Positions 43,329 through 53,021 of a stretch of 64,000 nucleotides of DNA are shown here, in pieces; position 1 is the first letter of the stretch, and the number at the start of each line of letters is the position of its first letter. The position numbers and the translations under genes are program-made. The notes under the pieces are model-generated. The model saw only the letters and a program-made list of their open reading frames with translations, did no database searches and had not been told where the DNA came from. Origin of the DNA: Emiliania huxleyi CCMP1516. Its lineage: Eukaryota; Haptophyta; Isochrysidales; Noelaerhabdaceae. The stretch covers positions 321,706 to 385,705 of the forward strand of contig NW_005201493.1 of assembly GCF_000372725.1 (NCBI RefSeq), given 5' to 3'.

Positions 43329-43526
43329 GTGTGAGTGAGTGAGTATTCTTGATACGAAACCACGACGACACACACCAGTCGACTCGCATCGGTTGCCTCC
43401 ATTAACGGCGGAGCTATTCTCGCGCCCACACCACACCTGGCTCCAACGTGGACACGCCCATAGCTGGGGACACTACTAGGTCATGCATGGCTTCAGAAGT
43501 TTTATCTCTGGGCCCCGAAAGGCATC
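43329..43526 (-). repeat. ~200-bp inverted repeat, right arm
   Basis: Reverse-complement partner of 39186-39386. It ends in a CT microsatellite (43527-43545). Confidence 0.88.
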
Positions 43527-43643
43527 TCTCTCTCTCTCTCTCTCACACGCCTGCTTTTGGGTAATATAAAATAAGTAAGAGAGTTGAAGGGGAAGTGCCC
43601 CATACTCTCTCAGTACTCGAGTACCTGGTACCGTCCCCTCAGT

Positions 43644-45602
43644 ATGAGCTTTGACGGCCGCAGCAGCGAGATGGCCACGGTCGACGTGCTCGTGGTTGGA
43701 GCTGGCCCAGTCGGCATTACGGCAGCCATCGCACTCGCGGAGAAGGGCGTGCACGTTCGGATTGTTGATAGCAACCTTGCGCCTGTTATCCTTACCAAGG
43801 CGTCGGGCACGCAGGCGCGGACCCTCGAGCAGCTCCCGGAACGTGTCGTTGCTGCCATGCAGGCTGGCTCCGTGACGGCCTTGATGGCGCGGGTCTGGGA
43901 GAATACCGACCAGGGCAAAGCTGCTGTGCTGAGCATTGACATGCGCGGCAGGACGGACACCTTTGAGGGAGTCCTGGCCCAAGAGCAGTGGCGGACAGAA
44001 AAGGTGCTGAGTGAGTATTTTGAGACTTTGCCGGGCGTGCGTGGCCGGATGAAGATTGAGCGCGGCACCAAGCTCGTCTCATTTGAGGCAGACGACCTGG
44101 GGGTGACTTGCGAGCTTGACACGCCAGCGGGTAAGCAGATGCTCGCCTGCGGATGGCTGTTGGCGGCGGACGGTGGGAGGAGCACCATTCGCAAGGCCCT
44201 CGGGTTGTCCTTTGACGGCGAGACCATGGACGAGAACTTCCTCGCCCTCCATGCCACATTTGACGGCCTCGGCGAGTGTTGCTGGAGCGACGGCATCCAC
44301 ACGACCGAAGTTGGCCTGAGCAAGGGCAGCGGCATGGCGCCCGGCCTCTTCTTTTCCATGCCTATGCCGGAGGACTCGCCCCGGGCGCAGCTATTAATCG
44401 TTGACCTGGACGAGGCGCAGTCGGCGAGCTTCCTGACCGGCGAGGCGGACTCTCATGGCCGCCCGCTCCTACGGCCGCCACGCGACGACGAGGTCGCAGA
44501 GATAGCGCGCGTCCGCGGCTTTGGCACGTCTGAGCTACGGGTCGTCCCCGGCTCCGTCAAGTGGTGCACCGGATTCAAGGTAAACTCGCGGCTGGTCGAG
44601 CATTATCGCTCGGACCGCGTCTTTCTCTGTGGCGACGCATGCCACTGTCACTCCCCACTCGGCGGTCAGGGGATGAACATGGGCATGCAGGACGCGCTCA
44701 ACCTCGCCTGGAAGCTTGCCATGGTGGTGCGGGGGCAGGCAAGGATCGACGGCCCTCTGCTCGACACGTACGAGGCGGAGCGACGTGGCACCGACGAGCG
44801 CATCTGCAGGGCCATCGAGCGTGCCGCGCACGGCGCCGCTAGCCGTAACCCGCTAGTCTTCTTCATTCGCGGCAGCTTGCAGCGCCTCGCTGGCATGCTC
44901 CCGGCGCTGCATGGCACCGCGGTGCGAGCGGTTGCGATGCAGATCCACTCCTACCGTGACTGCGCACTGAGCAGAGAGCACTGGGAGCGGCCGCCGGCCT
45001 TCCCACCGCTGCCAGTCTCGAGGATCTTCCCAGCCGGGGGCTATAGGCGGCGGCAGAACCTGTATCGGTGGGTCGGTCACCGGATTCGTGCCGGCGATCG
45101 ACTGCCAAACTTTGACCTCCCTGGTGCACAGCAAGGCCTTCCTGCGCGCCGGCTCTATCCTTACAATCACGGATGGATGCTGTTGCTCTGCGAGGGGTAC
45201 GCTCACGAAAACGCCGACCTCGCGCGCAACCTCAGCTCAGTCAAAATACTCTCAGCAGCGGAGCTCAACGCCCTGGGCAAGGAAATCAAGTCGTACAGCC
45301 GTGGGGTGATTGAGACGGTCGTCACGCTGCCAGCCTCGCACCCTGCCCTCGAGGTCCTCGGTGTGCAGGCCCAGTGCCTCATGCTCGTGCGGCCGGACTC
45401 GCACGTCGCGCTGCGCTCCGAGCCGGCGCGCTTGGGGTCGGTCCTGCGCTACCTTGAGAGCGCTGTCGGGGTGAAGGGACTGTCGTGGGACAGGGCTGGG
45501 TGTCCGCCCTCGTCACCCCGCTTTGATTACCTGCCCGTGGTCGTGTGGGCCAGTGTCGCTGCCGCTGCGGTTGCGATCCAGCTCCGAAGGTGGCCGAGGT
45601 AG
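43644..45602 (+). CDS. FAD-dependent monooxygenase (aromatic-ring hydroxylase type), tail-anchored
   Basis: 652 residues from the ATG at 43644, intronless. The N-terminal Rossmann fold reads VDVLVVGAGPVGITAAIALA (G-x-G-x-x-G); the second FAD motif is HYRSDRVFLCGDACHCHSPL, GGQGMNMGMQDALNLAWKLA (about residues 322-355). The fingerprint is that of PheA/TfdB-type flavin monooxygenases, with Cys replacing the usual second Ala of GDAAH. A C-terminal thioredoxin-like region follows (ILSAAELNALGKEI ... QAQCLMLVRPDSHVALRS), as in family members. The last ~20 residues (YLPVVVWASVAAAAVAIQLR) are a membrane anchor. It probably hydroxylates a phenolic or quinone substrate using NAD(P)H and O2. Confidence 0.88.
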   Translation: MSFDGRSSEMATVDVLVVGAGPVGITAAIALAEKGVHVRIVDSNLAPVILTKASGTQARTLEQLPERVVAAMQAGSVTALMARVWENTDQGKAAVLSIDMRGRTDTFEGVLAQEQWRTEKVLSEYFETLPGVRGRMKIERGTKLVSFEADDLGVTCELDTPAGKQMLACGWLLAADGGRSTIRKALGLSFDGETMDENFLALHATFDGLGECCWSDGIHTTEVGLSKGSGMAPGLFFSMPMPEDSPRAQLLIVDLDEAQSASFLTGEADSHGRPLLRPPRDDEVAEIARVRGFGTSELRVVPGSVKWCTGFKVNSRLVEHYRSDRVFLCGDACHCHSPLGGQGMNMGMQDALNLAWKLAMVVRGQARIDGPLLDTYEAERRGTDERICRAIERAAHGAASRNPLVFFIRGSLQRLAGMLPALHGTAVRAVAMQIHSYRDCALSREHWERPPAFPPLPVSRIFPAGGYRRRQNLYRWVGHRIRAGDRLPNFDLPGAQQGLPARRLYPYNHGWMLLLCEGYAHENADLARNLSSVKILSAAELNALGKEIKSYSRGVIETVVTLPASHPALEVLGVQAQCLMLVRPDSHVALRSEPARLGSVLRYLESAVGVKGLSWDRAGCPPSSPRFDYLPVVVWASVAAAAVAIQLRRWPR

Positions 45603-45820
45603 GTAGGTGAAGATCGAGACCAGGATTGGAGAGCCGAGAGGAACAGGTGGCGCGCTGTCTCTTTTCTCAGCGGCTGTAGAGACCCGCGTCCGTGTAGTGA
45701 CTCTGTGTAGCAAAATTGACAAATCACAATTCACGTCGTGGTGTAATACAGTGTGTGTTCGCAGTACACGCACGGTACCACGCGCAATGGCAGCTCTAGA
45801 GTCAAGCGAGCGCAAGGGTG
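45603..45820. other. convergent intergenic spacer
   Basis: Short AT-richer spacer between the monooxygenase and MutS2 stops. No feature seen. Confidence 0.4.
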
Positions 45821-46297
45821 TCAGCGCAGATAGACGATGGTGCACCCGTTCCCCCCCTCCGGCTCGGGCGCATCCTCAAACCGCGCGACCAGGGGGTCCT
45901 CCGCGAGCCGCTCCCTCACGAAGCGGCGCATCTGGCCGGTGCCGCGGCCGGTGATGATGTACAGACAGCCGAGGTCCATCGCACGATCGAGCGCGTGCGC
46001 GACGTCGTCGCCAACCTCGTTGAGCCGCTTGCCGCGCAAGTCGAGCGTGTTGCTAGGGACGCGCACCGCGGTCACGCGGCGCTCGCGCTTCCCGCCCTTG
46101 CGACCCGCAGCCTTTGGGGGCGGCACCACCCTCTCGGCCTTGATGACCCTGGCCACCTCGGCCGCCTTCACCTTCATCGTCAGCCCGCCGTACGCCACCG
46201 TCAGCTGCTTCCCCTTCCTCGACTCTACCAGCACCGGCTCCTCCCCGAGTCGACGCACGATCACCGAGTCGCCAGCCTCCGCCTCCTCCCGGCCCAC

Positions 46298-46349
<52 letters not shown>

Positions 46350-49300
46350 TCCGCCTCTGGCGCTCCCGCCACCCGCTTTCCAATCACAGACAGGCGGTGC
46401 AGCGTCGCCGAGGGGGTCGGCGCGGGGCCGTCGGCGCCAGCCTTGGCCGCGGCCACCAAGTCTGCGATCTGCGCGCGCGCGGCGTCGAGCTCGCGCTGCA
46501 GCGCCTCGCGCGACGCCGCCGCCTCCGCCGCGGCCGCCGCCTCCTGCTCCAGCCGGCGCGCCTCGAGCTGCCGCCGCGCCCCCTCAGCCTCGTCGCGCAA
46601 GCCGACCAGCTGCTGCCGCAGCGCCCGCTGCTCCCCCTGCTCGGCCTGCATCCGCTCGATCAGCTCGCCGACGTCCGCCTCGCCCGCACCTATTCACAGC
46701 CAGAGGTGTGAAGAGACGCTGTTCACAGCTCGCCGACGTCCGCCTCGCCCGCGCCGAGCGACTCGACCGCGTCGTCGAGCACGTCAGGCTGCAGCCCGAG
46801 CCGCCGCGCGATGGCAATGGCGTTGGAGCGGCCGGGGACGCCTAGAGGGCAATCTCGGGCGATCTCGGGTGATCTCGCGTGATCTCGCCGTCCTCTCGCG
46901 TTGTCGGACGCCCCAGAGGAGGCGGTAGGTTGGCGCGAGCGCGACGTCGTCGAACTCGACGCATGCGTTCTCGAAGGCGGCGTCCGAGTACCTGTTAGTG
47001 AGTGACCCTGCCGCTCCTCAGAGGCTCATGAACTGCTTCATTAGAGGGGGGAAGGGGGGGGGGGGAGGGGGTCCGGGTACTTGAGCGTCTTGAGCGACGA
47101 GTGGTGCGTCGTGCACATCGTCAGCCCCGCCGTCGCCTTGAGCCGCCGCAGCACCTATTCACAGCTAGAGGTGTGAAGAGACGCTGCTCACAGCCCGCCG
47201 TCGCCTTGAGCCGCCGCAGCACCTATTCACAGCTAGAGGTGTGAAGAGACGCTGCTCACAGCCCGCCGTCGCCTTGAGCCGCCGCAGCACCTATTCACAG
47301 CTAGAGGTGTGAAGAGACGCTGCTCACAGCCCGCCGTCGCCTTGAGCCGCCGCAGCACCGCCGCCCCGAGCGCAGACCCCTCCGTCGGATCGGTGCCGGC
47401 GCCAACCTACCAAAGGGGGCGGGTCGGTGCCGCCGTCCGCCTCGCCGAGCAGCACGAGCGAGATCAGCCGAGAGATTACCCGAGAGAGTACCCGAGAGTA
47501 CCCGAGAGAGTACCCGAGAGTACCCGAGAGTACCCGAGAGTACCCGAGAGTAGCCGAGAGTAGCCGAGAGTACCCGAGAGTAGCCGAGAGTACCCGAGAG
47601 TACCCGAGAGTACCCGAGAGTACCCGAGAGTACCCGAGATTAGCCGAGAGTGCCCAAGAGTACCCGAGAGTACCCGAGAGTACCCGAGAGTACCCGAGAG
47701 TACCCGAGAGTACCCGAGAGTACCCGAGAGTACCCGAGAGTACCCGAGAGTACCCGAGAGTACCCGAGAGTACCCGAGAGTACCCGAGTGTACCCGAGAG
47801 TGCCCGAGAGTGCCCGAGATTGCCCGAGATTGCCCGAGATTGCCCGAGATTGCGCCTCGTCGAGCAGTACGAGCGACTCGCAGCTCACGCGCTGCAGGAT
47901 GGCGCGCACCCGCGCCACGTGCGCCGAGAAGGTCGAGAGGGACTGCACCTATTCACAGCTGCAGGTGTGAAGAGACGCTGTTCACAGCTCGCCGAGAAGG
48001 TCGAGAGGGACTGCACCTATTCACAGCTGCAGGTGTGAAGAGACGCTGTTCACAGCTCCGAGAAGGTCGAGAGGGACTGCACCTATTCACAGCTGCAGGT
48101 GTGAAGAGACGCTGTTCACAGCTCGCCGAGAAGGTCGAGAGTGACTGCACCAGCGACTGGTCGTCGCCTATGCGGAGGCGCAACCTCGGCTGATCTCGGG
48201 TGGATCTCGGCTGATCTCGCGTGCGACGACTGGCCGTCGTCGCCGATGTCTGCCATCACGGCGTCAAACCAGGGCACGGCGGCGACCGCCGACGGCGAGG
48301 CGTCGGCCGAGAGAGAGCGGCCACGCGGCTCTGAGCAGACGGGCCACAGTCCAGCCTGCGATTTGGGGGGGGGTGGGGGGAGATGGGGTGGCCACGGGGG
48401 GGGGAGATGGGGGGAGAGATGGGGGGAGAGATGGGGGGAGATGGGGGGAGATGGGGGGAGAGATGGGGGGAGATGGGGGGAGATGGGGGGAGATGGGGGG
48501 AGATGGGGGGAGATGGGGGGAGATGGGGGGAGATGGGGGGAGATGGGGGGAGATGGGGGGAGATGGGGGGAGATGGGGGGAGACGGGGGGAGATGGGGGG
48601 AGACGGGGGGAGACGGGGGGAGATGGGGGGAGGTGAGGCCAGCCTTGGCCATCAGCACTGCCAGCCCGAGGTTCTTCAGTGCCACTGTCTTCCCGCCGGT
48701 GTTCGGCCCGGTGATCACGATCGCGCGCACGTGCGGCGGGAGCTCGTAGTCCTGCTCAAACGACGACCTTACTCAAGGGCTGATTGAGGGCTGATTAAGG
48801 GCTGATTAAGGGCTGATTAAGGGCTGATTAAGGGCTGATTAAGGGCTGATTAAGGGCTGATTAAGGGCTGATTAAGGGCTAGTTAAGGGCTAGTTAAGGA
48901 AGCTCGTAGTCCTGCTCAAACGACGACCTTACTCAAGGGCTGATTGAGGGCTGATTAAGGGCTAATTTAGGGCTAGTTAAGGAGGCTCGTAGTCCTGCTC
49001 AAACGACGACCTTACTCAAGGGCTGATGAAGGGCTGATGAAGGGCTGATTAAGGGCTGATTAAGGGCTGATTAAGGGCTGATTAAGGAGGCTCGTAGTCC
49101 TGCGCCACGACATCGCCCCGCTCGACCGGCTCGGAGGGCGCAGGCTGCAGCAGCAGAGGGTGCAGCAGCCCCTGCAGTGCCACGCCCTCCGCCCGGTGGT
49201 CCGAGAAGCGGACGGGCACTCCGCCCACGGCGGCGGCGTACCGCGCGCGCGCGGCGGCGAGGTCGACCTTCGTCACGGCGCTGTGCAGCGCCTCGAGCTC

Positions 49301-50239
49301 GTGAGCGACGGCAGGCGCGCCCACTCGCTTGGAGAGCGCCTGCAGCACCGCCCGCACGTACGTCATCTCTCGGCCGTCTCTCGGCCGTCTCTCGGCCGCC
49401 TAGCGCCTGCAGCACCGCCCGCACGTAAATCATCTCTCGGCCGTCTCTCGGCAGTCGAACGCCTGCAGCACCGCCCGCACGAGCGTTTGCTCGCGCCTGG
49501 CGAGCTGGCGCAGCTTTGTGTTTGCGCCCTCGACCTGCGGGGAGAGGTGGGGAGGTGCGGGGAGAGACAGGGAGAGATTGGGAGATATGGGGGCTGGGCC
49601 CGCCAACCTGCACGGAGATATGGGGAGATATGGGGAGATATGGGGAGATATGGGGAGATATGGGGGGATATGGGGAGATATGGGGGGATACGGGGGATGG
49701 GCTCTCCAACCTCCTTGGGCTCGATAAAGAGCGTCTGCCCCGAGCCAGACACGTCGCGCACGACGCCCGGCACGCGGTGCTTCTGCTTGGCCACCACCTG
49801 CGAGGCGGAGCGGTCCGCTCTCCCCCCAAGACGAACGCGTCATCATGTATCCCCATCTCTCCCCATCTCTCCCCATCTCTCCCCACATCTCCCCATATCT
49901 CAGGCCGCCTGCAGGACGAAGCGGTCCGCGCGCAGCGTCGGCAAACGGTTCGCCAGCACCGAGTCGCCCTTCTTCGCCACCAGCTCCGCCAGGCTCTTGC
50001 GCACCGCCGCCGCCAGCTCTCGCTTGGCGAACCGCACCTCGCCGAGCCCGTCCGAGGCGGAGTCGCGCACGACGCCTAGCGGGGACGTGTCTCGGACATG
50101 TCGCGGACGTGTCCCGGAACGTCTCCGAGGCGGAGTCGCGCGTCTTTCGCCGGCGTCGTCGACTGCCTCGTCAATGGCGAGCTTGAGAGCCGCCTGCACG
50201 CCGACCCCGTCGAAGAGGGCCGGGAGCCTATGCGGCACG

Positions 50240-50273
<34 letters not shown>

Positions 50274-50796
50274 TGCCGCTGCTGCCTTGCGCATCGTCGA
50301 GCGAGCGCATCTTCTTGACGAGAGAGGCTGCGGCCCCGAGGGAGGTGGATATGGAGGCGAGTTGCGGGCCCTCGAGCACCGCTCCCTTGGACGCCAGCGA
50401 GACCAGTGGCAGCCAGTCGGTGAAGCCCTTGAGCTCGAGAGGCACGCCGAGGCTCCTCTCGATGGCGAACGCCTCTGCCGTCTCCTCGAGCAGCGCCTCC
50501 GACTCGGCGCGCTCGCGCGGCAGCGGGATGCCAGCGCCGTACAGCTCGCGCGAAAAGGCCGTCGACGCGTGCTGAGCGACGTGCGCGGAGAGCCGAGGCC
50601 ACTCGAGCAGGTCGAGCGTTGCCACGGCTGGGTCGGCAGCGGTGGGCGCGGGAGAGCTCTCTTCGGCAGCGGCGGGAGCTGCGGTGGACTCGGCGGTCGC
50701 TCCAAGCAGGACCGCTGCAGGACGCTGGGCCGGTTTAAGCTGAGGCGCGAGCTGCCGAGGCGCGAAGGCGGCTGCCACGGCTGCCACGAAAAGCAT
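45821..50796 (-). CDS. mutS2: MutS2-type ATPase with Smr domain, plastid-targeted, 14 exons
   Basis: Exons 50796-50151, 50075-49909, 49797-49711, 49534-49463, 49339-49100, 48751-48644, 48355-48244, 48167-48151, 47948-47856, 47406-47359, 47154-47081, 46991-46912, 46841-46755 and 46689-45821 join in frame to 899 residues. The start [16 protein letters not shown] has the A-FAP plastid-import motif of secondary red plastids. MutS2 features: [20 protein letters not shown], Walker [19 protein letters not shown] (exon 6, about residue 419), Walker B LVLLDE|VGAGTDP, split by intron 9, then [15 protein letters not shown], a long coiled coil, and a C-terminal Smr domain ([12 protein letters not shown] ... 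[20 protein letters not shown]). MutS2 proteins bind branched DNA or collided ribosomes, here probably in the plastid. Donors: eight GC, four GT and one GA (intron 5); every acceptor is AG|G. Exon 8 is 17 nt. Several introns are minisatellites. Confidence 0.92.
46690..46754 (-). repeat. intron 13 of mutS2: family-S intron element with duplicated exon sequence
   Basis: On the sense strand the intron starts GCGCGGGCGAGGCGGACGTC, a copy of the exon-14 start (GTGCGGGCGAGGCGGACGTC), and then carries AACAGCGTCTCTTCACACCT ... GGCTGTGAATAG. TTCACA and TGTGAA form an inverted repeat. Confidence 0.9.
47155..47358 (-). repeat. intron 10 of mutS2: three tandem family-S units
   Basis: Three 68-bp units, each a copy of exon-11 start sequence (GTGCTGCGGCGGCTCAAGGC) plus GAGCAGCGTCTCTTCACACC ... 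CTGTGAATAG. This is a GT-AG intron in phase 0. Confidence 0.92.
47462..47855 (-). repeat. 10-bp minisatellite in intron 9 of mutS2
   Basis: About 38 copies of GAGAGTACCC (plus strand) with drift to GAGATTGCCC at the 3' edge; the intron also keeps a mutated copy of the donor exon (CTCGTGCTGCTCGGCGAGG near 47430-47450). Confidence 0.93.
47949..48150 (-). repeat. intron 8 of mutS2: three family-S units
   Basis: Three units of 57-60 bp, each a copy of GTGCAGTCCCTCTCGACCTT (exon-9 start) plus AACAGCGTCTCTTCACACCT, GCAGCTGTGAATAG. The middle unit has a 3-bp deletion. Confidence 0.92.
48366..48636 (-). repeat. GGGGGGAGAT minisatellite in intron 6 of mutS2
   Basis: About 24 copies of the 10-mer GATGGGGGGA on the plus strand within a GC-AG intron (AAG|GCTGGC ... 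CAG|GCTGGA). Confidence 0.93.
48754..49099 (-). repeat. 12-bp minisatellite and triplicated junction in intron 5 of mutS2
   Basis: Plus-strand GGGCTGATTAAG units (about 20) in three blocks, each bordered by CTCGTAGTCCTGCTCAAACG, i.e. a copy of the exon-6 start (GACTACGAGC on the sense strand). The only reading-frame-preserving junction gives CAG|GACTAC ... CAG|GACTAC, a GA-AG intron. Confidence 0.85.
49611..49700 (-). repeat. GGGGAGATAT minisatellite in intron 3 of mutS2
   Basis: About eight copies of the 10-mer; related arrays lie in intron 2 (49855-49900) and in intron 1 of the hydroxylase gene (12240-12290). Confidence 0.9.
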
Positions 50797-51765
50797 GGCC
50801 GGTTCTGGGAAAGCGGTGCAGGGAGAAAAGAAAAGCGCGACGCACGCCCCTGGCGGGCCCTCTCCGCGCCGCGATGCGCCCCCTCCCCCCTCGCTTTTGC
50901 AAAATCCTGCAAAGGTGGGGACGTGTCTGTCCTCGACCCAGCCCTAGCTTGGGATGTCCGTTTTATTTATTTATTTTATTGGGCGCCGCGGACCAGTTCC
51001 GCGAGCGCTCGTCAGCGGGTGGTGTGCGGTTCTTGCCGTAGTTCCTCTTCGGTCGCCTAGCCCCGGCGCCGTCTGTCGGACGCCTGCGTGTCACGAGTGC
51101 GAGCCGCTCGCGGTTCGTACACCCGCTTGCGGGTTCGAGTGGCGGGCCATCCCGCTTGCGGGATGGCTTAGCGGGTTCGAGCCGTCACACATTGGCTGCC
51201 GGGGTGTGCCGAGGGGGGGCTGGGTGGGCGGTAAGCCGTCATTGCCCGGCGCTGCTTGCAGCGCTCTGGGTGGTAGTGGCGGCGCTCCAAGAGTGGTGCT
51301 CTTGGGAAGAGGTTCCTCCTTTCCGCTCCCCCCCCGCAAGGCGCGAGACACACACACACAGCGCCGTTGGTCACCAGCCTCCGTCCTCCCATCCCTCCAT
51401 TGGCTTGCTGTTTTCTTTCTTTCTTTCAGCCTCCGGCGGGCCCGCTACCATCCAAACCCGAGTCCGGTCTACTAATCATAGATAGAGGCTCAAGCTGCGT
51501 GACATACACAAGTCCACACTGCACACCCCCCTACTTACACATACATGTACACAAAGCAACTCTCACTCACGATACACGGGCACCGGGTGGAGCGGCGGCG
51601 GCGGCGGCAGCAGCACGCGCGGGCGGACGGATTCGGACGGGGCGGAGCAGCGACACGATTCACGCGACGGGCGAGGCGCGGGCGACGGCTTCCTCAGAAG
51701 CCGTCGCCCGCACCACAGGAGCAGTCACACCACTCCCACTCCGGCGCCCACCCACTCCCCTTTAA
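50797..51765. other. intergenic: mutS2 upstream region
   Basis: Holds a perfect 22-bp hairpin GCCATCCCGC/GCGGGATGGC (51146-51167) beside two CCCGCTTGCGGG palindromes, a truncated minus-oriented copy of repeat A (about 51385-51440), and GGTGGGGACGTGTCTGTCCT (50915), whose complement recurs at 4753. No convincing gene, though Pro/Ser-rich frames overlap. Confidence 0.5.
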
Positions 51766-51827
51766 ACAAAAGAACTCCCTCTCACAGCAGACAGGCTCGA
51801 CACAGGTGCGAACTGGCGCGTGCTAGC
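51766..51827 (-). repeat. dispersed repeat B, copy at 51.8 kb
   Basis: AACAAAAGAACTCCCTCTCA, CAGACAGGCTCGACACAGGT, GCGAACTGGCGCGTGCTAGC: nearly identical to 3440-3510. Confidence 0.85.
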
Positions 51828-52114
51828 GTCGGGGGGTGAGGTATCTGGAATATGGTGTGCAGATGGCGTCCGTGGCTCTAAGGCGCAGGGCTAAGTCAAA
51901 CACCCCACAGGGCGCCATCACCCTCGCCACACGCCGCACCTCCACCAGCAGCGGCCCGACGCCTGCCTGGGCCGCCAGCAGCGCGGCCTCGACGTGCATC
52001 ACGTGCTCCCCCGCCCTCGCCGCAACTGAGAAAGCGAGCACGCCGCACCTCGGCGCAATTGTTGCTGTCGTTCTGAGGACTCGCGCGACGTGGTGATTGT
52101 ATGTTTGTATCTGT

Positions 52115-52180
52115 GGTGAAGAAGAACAGCCAGGCTCGGTCTGGATGCCGGCGCGGTCTGGGCGCGGTATGGGCGATCAT
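52115..52180 (+). repeat. dispersed repeat D, plus copy
   Basis: GAAGAAGAACAGCCAGGCTC, GGTCTGGATGCCGGCGCGGT, GCGGTATGGGCG: matches 62169-62235 and, inverted, 21280-21350 and 37162-37210. Confidence 0.75.
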
Positions 52181-52192
52181 TCGTGTGAGGTA

Positions 52193-52333
<141 letters not shown>

Positions 52334-53021
52334 GAGGCGTGTTGTTGCTGGCGGCCGAGGCGGTGAGCTGCTGGTGATGTCGCCCTGAGGGTGGTTGAGG
52401 TAGCCCGCGCCTCGTAAATCAAGCTGCGCACACAACGCGGCCAAAGGATATCCACCTCGAGAACCTCGAGAGAAGCTGCGCTCGGAGGCAAAATTCTTTT
52501 CAACGCGGCGAGGGCGGTCGAGTGCAGGGAGCTAAGTGCCTCGCCGTCCTCGCAGGAGTCGCTTAGGCGACTCCCGTGGTGTACCTGTGTTAGTGCCAGT
52601 GCGCGCCAGTCCCGTGCCCAGTGTCGTGCGAGGGAGTGCCTGTGATAGTGCTAGCACGCGCCAGTTCGCACCTGTGTCGAGCCTGTCTGCCGGGCCGTCT
52701 TCTTTTCTTTCCCCACGGCGTTTCAGAAGCAATCCTTGTCCCGGCGCGTCTCACCCTGCTTTGTGGTTCTCCTTTGAAGACTGTCCTCTACAGCAAACAG
52801 GCGCACACACGCCACCGCTCCGCGCTCTCGCACTCTCAACAGCCTCGTCAGGTCGACTCGCACAACGCTTACCTTGCGTGCCGTCTCTGCACCCACCGCG
52901 CCACGTCGGCGTCGCTCGCCCCGCCTCTGCACCTCTCTCTCTCTCCCTCCCTCTGCCACACCGCAATGCTCAAACCCAAGCACATCGTGTCTAATCAGCA
53001 TCGTCTTCCCGCAGAACTCGC

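Noticed and set aside
47462-47855. Regular short repeats resembling a CRISPR array
   Set aside because: Head-to-tail 10-bp units without unique spacers, inside an intron of a eukaryotic gene.
51100-51190. GCGGGTTCGAG motifs near 51.1 kb as a tRNA gene
   Set aside because: T-loop-like words recur with palindromic CCCGCTTGCGGG units, but no cloverleaf can be drawn.
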